This document shows positions 55,424-64,000 of a stretch of 64,000 nt of DNA, one piece after another. Source of the stretch: Undaria pinnatifida (lineage: Eukaryota; Sar; Phaeophyceae; Laminariales; Alariaceae); NCBI GenBank assembly GCA_012845835.1, contig JABAKD010000016.1, positions 8,205,919 to 8,269,918 on the forward strand, written 5' to 3'. Each line of letters starts with the position of its first letter. Within the stretch, counting starts at the first letter, position 1. Made by a program: the position numbers and the translations under genes. Under the pieces are notes generated by a model. The model had not been told where the DNA came from, ran no database searches, and saw only the letters and a list, made by a program, of their open reading frames with translations.

Positions 55424-57693
55424 CTGCAAAAACAGTAAAAAGTCAAACAAGGACAGAAGACAAACAAGAGAAGCAAAATCAAGAATTAAGAAAAAACAAA
55501 GTAAAATAATACTACAGAGGGGGCGACATTGAAACCGAAAAACTGTTTCGAAAACACAACAATACGAAAACTATCACCAATTATCAAGTTGAACGTAGAT
55601 ACCACTGCTACGATTCTTACCCCTGGTACATTTTTACCGAGCAATATTGATTGACAGAAGTATAATAGCGGGCATCACAATGACAACGAACATTTACAAT
55701 TACATGGCGATGACAACCAACACGAAAAATATCACAACAAACTTGGGACAAAACGAAAGAGCACACAAAAAATCGAACACGTGTTTCGACGAAGAGCACT
55801 AAGTGGACTGACTCCTACCGGTAAATCGATGACGAGACGCGTGCTATGATAACAGGTAGCGCTTTTTGGCTAGAACATTTTCTGAATGACGGGGCTCCTT
55901 AACCCAAAAATCGCCCTAATGTCATTCTTGTTTTGCAAGCTTAATGCTCAGTATACCTGGGCCACGGATTCGTGTATCTGGTTGCGCTTGCAGTTTACTC
56001 AAAATCAGTTTCTTTCGTGAGGTTTGTGTTTTTTGGTGAGCATTGGCGATCCTCCAGCGGGGCGCCTCAGAACAAGAAAGGTGCACCACTACCGCCCTGG
56101 CAGCGTGTCACAAACATAAAACGTTTTGCTAAGAAGTATACAAAAACAGAACACATGAATAGTCTACACTATGAACCCCTTCGGGCTTTGAGACTTCAGA
56201 GAGGAAACACAAGTGGCAAAAACTGACGAGTAAATCATGTGTCAAACGAAGCAGCAGCCCGGGCTGTTGGGGTAAGAAGATTCGCCCGAAAGCGCGACGT
56301 CGGGAAACGTACGGAATGAGCGCAGTATGAAGATCAAAATATTATTGCACGCTCCTCGTAGACGGGTGAAATAATGGCGCTTACTTCGCGCTGTTTAGCT
56401 CGCTATTCCTAGGTCCCAAAAGGTTAAAGAGACAAGCCTTACCCACAACGTAGCAGGTGCCACGCAAGACAACACCCTTCCTAAGATGAATTTCACAGAC
56501 GATTTTATCCTACACAAGTTGGGGCACATACAACGAAAATGAGGCCCTTTCGCTACATGAGCGTTTGCCCGTTCTCCGTTCTTGGGAAATCGGCTTCGAA
56601 TAATTTCCGAGGAGTGTGTTATCTTGCTTTCGTGTCATACGGTAGTCTCGTCCCTCGTCCGAGCAGCGATGCATCAAATGGGTACATTACACTGCAAGGG
56701 AGAAATCTGGTACGCCAGCGACAACACTAGTAGAAAGTAAACATACTCTGGGGTACCCGGGTACTAAACGGGGTTGTTGTGGTCATACTCACGTACGTAC
56801 CCGGGTACCCCCAACGTGTACGCACTTCTAAACACAGCCTTGGCTCACACCTCGCACTACTTTTATCTGCTTTTATACAGGTGACCAAGGGCCAGGAAGG
56901 ATGTATGAACAGTCGACGCCCCCTCTCATATATCGCCTGTGCTCCCACGCCACCAACTGCTTTGGCGCTTCACTGACGTAGGCCGCCACACAGAATTCCC
57001 GCGGACGGCGTTTTTACCTGGGGCCGGGATCGGCGGAACTCGCACTCCATCCCATAACGTTCCATCTCGCCTCCTAATCAATACAGGTAAAAATCTACAA
57101 CAGCCTACCGGTAGTCTACATTTGTGTGAAATACCTGGTACCCCTGTGTATACTGCTGCTGTCGTAGTCAATCGTGGGTTTAACGCAAAGGAATACCCGC
57201 AGTCCAATGTCAAGTACCCCGGTACATACTTACGCTGTCGAAATTAAAGGTGGGTTGAACAGTATGGTGAAATACCGCAGCAGTAGGGGGGGGGTGATTC
57301 TGAAGAAGCCCTATACATGAGGCGCCGCACTAATCAATCTACAGGTATTCTGGCGCTTCGTATGGAAACAAAAAACGCCTAATTTAGTACATGACGCCGC
57401 GGGAAGGCTGAGACATGAACGGACGGGCGAGCGCGGGGGCTCGGTTTTATCCCAGACGGCCGACAAACCGGCCAGGAAGCAAAGATGTCGGGAGACTGCA
57501 TTTTCACCCCTTGACAGTGTCAAGGCAAATACTTTGACAGACAGCTTTGACAGCAAAAAACACGAGAAACGATCGAAAAATTCCTGCTTTCTGAAAAACG
57601 CCTGACCATAATATTGAAGAAAATGTTTTGTGCAATAAAAAAAAATGCCGTGTTTATTAAAAAAAAAAGGCGTTCAGATCTGCAGCAAGCAGC
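55424..57693. other. Gene-free stretch upstream of the SWI3-type gene
   Basis: Probable promoter and untranslated exon of the SWI3-type gene lie here but cannot be delimited. An 84-codon plus-strand ORF at 55972-56226 has no motif. Confidence 0.35.
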
Positions 57694-57849
57694 AGTAAAT
57701 ATCGCAATTGAGCTACGTACAGCTGCCGCACAGGCGCAGGGGGCAAGTAAATATCGCAATTGAGCTACGTACAGCTGCCGCACAGGCGCAGGGGGCAAGT
57801 AAATATCGCAATTGAGCTACGTACAGCTGCCGCACAGGCGCAGGGGGCA
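57694..57849 (+). repeat. Three perfect tandem copies of a 52-bp unit
   Basis: The unit begins AGTAAATATCGCAATTGAGC and ends CAGGCGCAGGGGGCA; copies start at 57694, 57746 and 57798. There are no unique spacers, so it is not a CRISPR-like array. Confidence 0.92.
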
Positions 57850-59640
57850 GGGAGTAGGGCAGTACATAGCAGCGTACGCAGGCGTACGCATGGAGACATT
57901 GATAAGAGACAAGAGACGGCCACGAAACGGTGAATTTCACATGTTTTCTACAGATTCTCCATGATGCTAAAAAATAAAAACTCTCAAACGCGAACGAGCA
58001 ACAGCAATGAAACATTGCTCTTGACGTTGGTACGTACGAAATATGTACAGAGTGCTGTGTGCGCACGTGTATACCAGGTACATAATTTGTTCGTGTGCTT
58101 ATGATTTTCGCGTGCTGCATGTTGCATTGTTGCATTCGCTTTGTCGCCAGCCGTCATCCTGCCGCCTGCCGACGACCGCATCACAACGTCCACGTTTTCA
58201 AGTTGAATCAACAGATGAATTACCACCTCTGCTGCAGGTGCCAACCACCTCCTGCTGACTGCTGGCTACCGGCTGCCTATGTCCGATGAAGTCTACTGCC
58301 GCGGCCGCTACGGCTGCTGTGCTGCTCGGCATGGCAGCTCGCGCACACCCAAATAACAAAAACATAAATAGTGGGTTTCCATACAGATAATGAGGCGTTG
58401 TTTTGCTGGGGATAGGGGCCATATGTCTAGATATGCAGATTGCCTTGAAAGACAGACAGCTCGACATTGAAATGTCTCCTGACATATTTGCCAGAAAGAG
58501 GGTGCAACAGCACAATTATCGGCGGCGCCTATTTCCAACCCATGGACTGCAGCACATTATTCCAGTCCGCGCTCTTACGACTGTTTTAGCGTTCTAGGGT
58601 GAAGCAGGGTGCCCAATAGACCAAACCAAACCTCCATTGTAGTTGATCAACACTCCTACCCTGATCTCACTTAGCGTTGCAGATGCACACTTAGTCCTCC
58701 GCAGGATTCGCCGACGCCGAGAGCGCGAACCGTAATAATAGCGTGCGGACTGCACTTAAGTGCTGCAGTCCATGGGCTGTAAATAATCGCGCGCACAAAT
58801 ACCATCATGCTGCGATACGCTGATCTTTGAGAAAAGGACATATCCCGCTGTTAGTGTTGATCTTAATTTTGATGTATTCGTTGAGCGGCGATGTTGCAGC
58901 ATTGGAGCGTAGAAGAGCGTGGAGACGTGTTGCCGTCGAGAACGCAAATATCATAGATGTAACATGATCCATTGCTATGATATCGTACATACAATACGGT
59001 CTGTATGAGCAACGAAGTATTATTGAGTACCAGGTGCCAGGTACCAGATACGCAATAGGGTGTTTTGTTCAATGAACCACATAAAAGTGTTGTTGTATGA
59101 ACATGCAGCTGCCGCAGTAGTGTTGGTCTATCATGTGAATAACTGAGTATTGGATACGAGGGACAGAGTGTCGTTGTATGCACAACAGCGTGTTGCGGTA
59201 TGAACAGAGTTTTGATGCAGACGGATCACAACGCTTCTCGAGAGCGACGACAAACCCCGATAGCTCTCCTATCACCTTCTCGATGCCACTACTGCTGTCC
59301 CTTTAGTACGTCGAATGAACTCTAACTTCCCTACTCCCACTTCACAGCCGGATCTTTGCGCCTGTTCTTCCTCTGGAATAGTGTGGGTCTTGAGCGATGC
59401 CTTTCATCTTTCTGTACTTCGTCGCGAACCTCGACATTATTTGGATTGAGCTTCGGCGAGGAGAAACGCCTGCGATGACGTCTATTAGGTGGAATAGGGG
59501 CTGCGGTACTCTGTAACCAATATTCGCTTTGTTCCGGATTATACAGCAGACTCCTTGTGATTATTTTTCCTCAGGAAGAGTGTTGGTCGAAACAATGGCG
59601 TCTCCTCCAGCAGCGAGCGGTGGTGCCATTCCGTCGCGAA
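57850..59640. other. Gene-free stretch
   Basis: TACCAGGTA words occur at 57132 (just before) and 58072. No gene or clear repeat recognised. Confidence 0.35.
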
Positions 59641-60960
59641 TACGAACGCGTTGTGTGTTCTGCGGCGACACTCAACACTGAGATCTATTACGCGGTGATG
59701 GAGACAAATACCGATAACCCGCCTTCGACTAGGCTCTTGGGTACCGTACGTTGGCATTTGGTTCCTTTCTTCTACCACCATAGACCCGCTTGCCTGTTTT
59801 CGTTAAGTTGCCGAGTCGTGGTGATAAGTGTCCTTCAAGGCTAGAAGGTAACTCTGGTGTATTTTCTTCGATCTGCGACTACGCGTTTCCGCGACACTCA
59901 AAACTGGTACCGATCAAGACGGCAACGAAGAATAGTGTTATATAATATAAACTTTAAACTCCTTCGGGCTGGCCGGTATTACTTGCCCGGCTACTTGCGC
60001 GGTGGCTAATAGGCTTTTCTTCAATTTTCAAGAGCTTTGTTGCGTTATACCAGGTACTTCGTTATTGCGCAGGTAGGAACGCCTGTGTGCCCCCTTTCGA
60101 GCGCGCCACTCCCCCGGGATTTCAAGCCATCACATACCGAAGGGAAGGGTTGTTCAAGATAGTAACTCTGTAGCTGCGAATGTGACTGCTGGGCGGGTGG
60201 GTGGGTGGTGTCTCGAGCGACGCGCGCCGCGGCGACACCCAGAACCGAGACCTAGTACGACGGCGAGGAAGAACAGGGCTACAAGATAACTCTGCAGCTT
60301 TCGCACTGTGACTGTGACTGCACTGGGCGGGTGGACGATAATCTACTTTGGTGTTTCAACAATAACACAAAACGCGAAGCTACTGTGGTACTGCAACCCT
60401 TTCGGGACCCGTGTACAGCGACCAAAAACAAGACGCCTGCGACCTAATCAAGTGACTACTGCCGGAAGGTGTGCGGCGGTACAAGTATCGCCATGCTGCT
60501 GCGCGCATACAGCTCCTTGCGTTGCGCTTCGGACACGCCCCCTACACCGGCAGCTCGGGTTTCGTCGTATGGACGATGCTGTAATCGTCATGGTTTCGAT
60601 ATTTCCGCGACCAGAAGCCCCAAAGGGATTGATAGTTACGTAATAGTACTGCCGTGCGCTCATACTGGACTGTTGGTACTAAACCAGGCACAGAGAAGCT
60701 AGCCAATAGAAGCCCCCTGTTTCGGCTGCGCATACGCCTTACTCCCGCAAGGCTACTTCTTCCGGGACCGATTTATAGCGACTTAAAAGGCGACGATCAA
60801 AATATGACCAAGCACGTGGTAATGGCAGTACGAGGATTCATAATCTCGCTGCCTGTGCGCGTGTCGCCCAGCTCCTTACATTGCAGTTCGGACGCACCAT
60901 TTCCCTAGCGGCCCAGCAACCATTGATTTCGACAGCTTTCCCTCTGAAGTCCCAAAAGTC
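59641..60960 (+). repeat. Heavily diverged tandem arrays
   Basis: GCGACAC[T/C]CA[A/G]AAC[T/C]G..A blocks recur at 59667, 59892 and 60231. A second pair (60405-60620 and 60758-60960) shares GGGACC...ATAGCGAC or ACAGCGAC, CAGCTCCTT[G/A]C and TTCGGAC[A/G]C. No coding frame is conserved. Confidence 0.4.
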
Positions 60961-62570
60961 AAACACTCCGACCAAAAACAAGTTCGAGTACTGCACGGAC
61001 GCCGGGTTTGCTGGATGTCGTTGGGCAGCAAAAACGAAATAACGGTTTACTGTGATTCGACGGCAGCAGCGACGACAGCAATAGCAACAACCGAGGGTAA
61101 CCGGTACTGATTGCGATGCTGCCGCTGTAGCAAATACGAGTTGTGGACCTACAAACCCGAGAGACCCGAGAGAGCATCGAGTAAACCTCATACATACTTT
61201 TGGAGTACAACAATAGCACAGGCAAACATTTGAGCAGCTCTTTGAGATCAGTGAGCGCCTGTCGCAGGCTCTTTGGACCATTGAGCGCCTGTGACAGTAG
61301 GTTCTCTGGGACTAATCAGCATTCGCTAATGTTAGGAGACGGCATATTCAGCCAATAGCAGACGACCGTCTATACACAATATATTAGTTTTAGGGTGGGG
61401 AGTTCCTCACAGGAGGCCGAAAATGTCGTCGCCTGACAATTTTTGCTGTGACCGTTTGGTGGAAACACTCGATTTCGGTGGACTAAGTCCGGGCGAGATC
61501 AGGGTGCCTAGTGGGCCCTGGCAACAGCGAACTATATACCCAGGGTCAGTTAAGAGGGCCAAGGTCTGGGTAGGATCATGGTGCCAGGCGGGAGCAGGGT
61601 CGAGGCGTGCAAAATTATATTTCAAAATCGTTACGAGTATTGGCATATCCCGTTTGCAATTACAAAAGTAGGGGTTGTAGACATCTGTTGGTCGCATCCA
61701 AGCCGTTGGAACATTTTGCGATGGTTGCGAGCGCGCGCGTGTTCCTCGATCGCCCTGCTGCTGCTGCTGCTGATGCACTTGCCTGGCGCCTTTCGGCGGT
61801 CAGAATGATGGAATGCAACGGCCGCCGTGGCGATGGGACACGTTTTTCTTCGTTTCGCGCCTTTATAAATGTACCAGCACCGGGACCAGCAATAGCACCC
61901 GCACAAACAAACCAGCAGGAACGTTGTAGCGTAAAAGAAACAGAACATCAGCCGACGACGTCCAGTCAATAACCGAGGATTTACCAGCCGCTCGCCGGCA
62001 ATAAATGCAACAGATACGTGCAACCCAACCCAATATACCTGGGAAAACGTACTCGTACACAGCGAACCCCAGGGTAGGACAGCGCAGCTACGCTTGATTT
62101 GCTGGGAGTAAATAGCACTCGATGTTTGCACATACCAGGCATGTGGCACCACCCCTGCCATTTTCAGCAGTCGTAGTAACAACCGATACATAAACTGCTG
62201 CTGTTTGTTGTTGCCGGAACGAGCGAACAAACTCCTGCGACCCAAACCAAAACAAGAGCAATAATAGAAGCGGAAGCATTGATGAACGCCGCCCGCAACA
62301 TGCCAATATCGTAACGCCCGTCTTTCGACGTTGCACATGCGTCTCAATACCCTGTAAAACTGAGAATACAAACAAGCAGGGTGTGCCGCGATCTGTGAAA
62401 AACTAATGAGGAGGGGCGCGCAGCGCGCAGTATGCTACACGTCCACACCGACCGTACGCACGTACATAACAGGTACCTGGTGCCTGGTAGCGCCTACAAC
62501 AAAAATAGGTCGCCAGAGGCGTGCGGCGGGGGGGGTGATAGCGTGAGAAATGGCCTCACGGCGCGATGGT
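60961..62570. other. Gene-free stretch
   Basis: The long minus-strand ORF at 62371-61631 (246 codons) has no recognisable domain and an atypical Cys/Phe/Arg-rich composition; I do not call it a gene. Confidence 0.35.
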
Positions 62571-62577
62571 TCGGCTT

Positions 62578-62613
62578 TAAAATATTCACAGCCGTAGCGC
62601 TTCCTGTGAATAT
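62578..62613. repeat. Hairpin with 11-bp stem
   Basis: AATATTCACAG and CTGTGAATATT are separated by about 12 bases. No terminator-type T run follows; its role is unknown. Confidence 0.6.
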
Positions 62614-63318
62614 TCATCTTTCAGTTCATCAGTTTCGGCATATTGAATTGGTTCAGTTTGTCTCATGTCGGCGCAGATGGTATGCTCAAAACAAACGACT
62701 ACTCTGTACCTCTCTTAGCTTCGATCGTGCGCAGACACAACCGACAAAGCATGTCGGCAAGCAGCCTGCAGGCAGGAAGAAAGAAGGGCCACGCACCGAC
62801 CGACGCACAAGGTGAATGTTCAAATCGTGCTTTATTTTTCACGATCACATCAAAAGTGTGGAAAACCGCAACAAAAAAGGGGGCGGAAGACCAAGGGTTC
62901 CCGTCCAAACCAGACATTTCTCTGCGTGTCGTGTCTGGCTTCGGTTGCCGTTGTCGGCGAGACTTGAACGGTCGAGGAGCGTAGATCTGCAACACGCTTG
63001 CTGGGCCGCAAATCCGTGAAGCATGCAAAGTACTACTTTCGACATCAGAGCAGAGTATCATACCGGTACTGCTGTTGTAGTTGGGGCAAACAACCCTGCC
63101 AAACACGCAAAAACGCCGCTGCTGCTCCTGCGCAGTCAGTTTGCGAGCCAAGTCTCTGTGTTTCTATGTGTTCGTGCCCGAGTCGTCGTGCTGTTCACGT
63201 TGCCAACCTCCGAAATATTTGTTTGGGTGTTAGTGGACCCATTCAAAAAGACGAGAAAAAAAGGGAACAAGAAAGAAACGCGCATGGCCCTACCACAGGA
63301 AAAAAATATCAACGTCAC

Positions 63319-63648
63319 CTTGGTAGAGTCGCTCGCTTTCCCCCCACGACTCGTCCCATGGCCGTCTGGCTCTCCTCCCCCTCCTGCCCTGACACCGGCG
63401 TGCGTTTTCTTCTTGGGGTCCCCGCCAACACCACCACCGTCCTCCATGGCGGCCAAGTGCCCATGCCTCTTAGAAGGTTGCCCATAAGAACCGCCACCAC
63501 TGCCACCACCGCCACGTTCTTGCGAGCTCTTTCCCACAGCAGTCTTAGCCTTGTTGCACGCCGGTAATTCCTTCGAAACAGGGCCGCTCGCTCCGGCGCC
63601 CGTGCCAGCAGTCGCCATGCCTCTGCCCAGCTGAGCGCTCCTTTCCAT
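63319..63648 (-). CDS. Possible first coding exon of an unrecognised gene
   Basis: An ATG at 63648 opens 110 codons ending exactly at a GT donor (CCAAG then GTGACG). The product is Gly/Ser/Ala-rich with basic patches (QPSKRHGHLA, DPKKKTHAG), like the disordered N-terminus of a nuclear protein. A possible second exon in the same phase starts after GTTGCAG near 62985 (IYAPRPFKSRRQRQPK), but no family motif confirms it. The high GC of this segment compared with its flanks supports coding. Confidence 0.35.
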
Positions 63649-64000
63649 GTTTGGAAAGAGAATATGCGAGAAAGAAAAACGAAAACAGGCTTTGGAAAAT
63701 AACTTTTGCAAGCGAGTGCAACCCTCTGCACGCCTTGGTTTTCCAAGCGCTCGTGAGCTTGCTCTCGGTAATGGAGGATAGCTTTGGTTGCTGCCAGCAC
63801 CCTCCTCTACTGTGAGGCAAACGCGCCGCACAGGGCAACGCAACGCAACCTATCTGCACGACATTTAAAAGTCCAGGTCCCAAGCTTTCACATAATTCCT
63901 GTTCTCATCCACGATTGGCTGAGACATACCGTTTTTTCCATGATTGGTCTAAATATTTGATAATTGTTGATTGGTCACAACATCCCGGAGACAAACACCC

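Noticed and set aside
55972-56226. 84-codon plus-strand ORF as a gene
   Set aside because: Ordinary composition but no motif, no splice partner and no homology I can recognise.
57694-57849. CRISPR-like array
   Set aside because: The three 52-bp units abut directly without unique spacers, and the window is eukaryotic.
61631-62371. 246-codon minus-strand ORF as a gene
   Set aside because: No recognisable domain, atypical Cys/Phe/Arg-rich composition and no splice or promoter support.

Overview
This window looks like nuclear DNA of a stramenopile, most probably a brown alga. Two multi-exon genes with GT-AG introns are recognisable, and almost everything else is transposable elements, decayed tandem arrays and microsatellites. 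The assignment rests on a bZIP-PAS transcription factor of a type I associate with stramenopiles, on GC-rich exons in long introns with poly-C tracts, and on a short TTAGGG-type interstitial telomeric repeat. It is an inference; no rRNA or organelle marker is present.

Layout. Positions 1-4.8 kb hold an inverted-repeat element and a decayed, minus-strand gag-like retroelement region. Positions 6.1-8.9 kb hold a complete LTR-to-LTR Ty3/gypsy chromovirus insertion (4-bp target duplication, primer-binding site, polypurine tract, 433- and 428-bp LTRs). Almost all of gag-pol is deleted, leaving an integrase tail plus chromodomain, and a 72-nt poly(A)-tailed retroposon is nested inside. Positions 9-21.3 kb hold small repeats, C-rich low-complexity DNA, diverged tandem arrays and an array related to a hAT element.

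The first gene runs on the minus strand from 27804 to at least 21400. Its ten exons are in phase and encode a bZIP basic region, a conserved middle region and most of a PAS domain. The PAS domain resembles a LOV domain but has Leu where the photoactive Cys would be. The exon completing the PAS fold was not found.

Positions 28-44 kb are repeat-rich intergenic DNA. They hold a 213-bp element with a 14-bp target duplication, three tRNA-derived SINEs, a LINE ORF2 fragment, a 1564-bp non-autonomous hAT element with an 8-bp target duplication, several diverged tandem arrays, and a second, identical copy of the 72-nt retroposon.

The second gene runs on the minus strand from 55420 to 44380. It has eight coding exons joined in perfect phase (1334 residues) and encodes a SWI3/SMARCC-type SWI/SNF chromatin-remodelling subunit with a SWIRM domain, a SANT domain and a C-terminal coiled coil. 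Its introns carry a (CAGG)n array, CAA repeats and a foldback element. From 55.5 to 64 kb there are small repeats and one possible first exon at 63.3-63.6 kb.

The two genes encode nuclear regulators (a DNA-binding factor and a chromatin remodeller), but nothing in the sequence ties them functionally. The strongest unusual signals are the two identical 72-nt structured poly(A) insertions, a 9-mer (TACCAGGTA) present about 12 times where roughly 0.5 is expected, and a repeat family whose C/G-run tail lies at splice sites of both genes.
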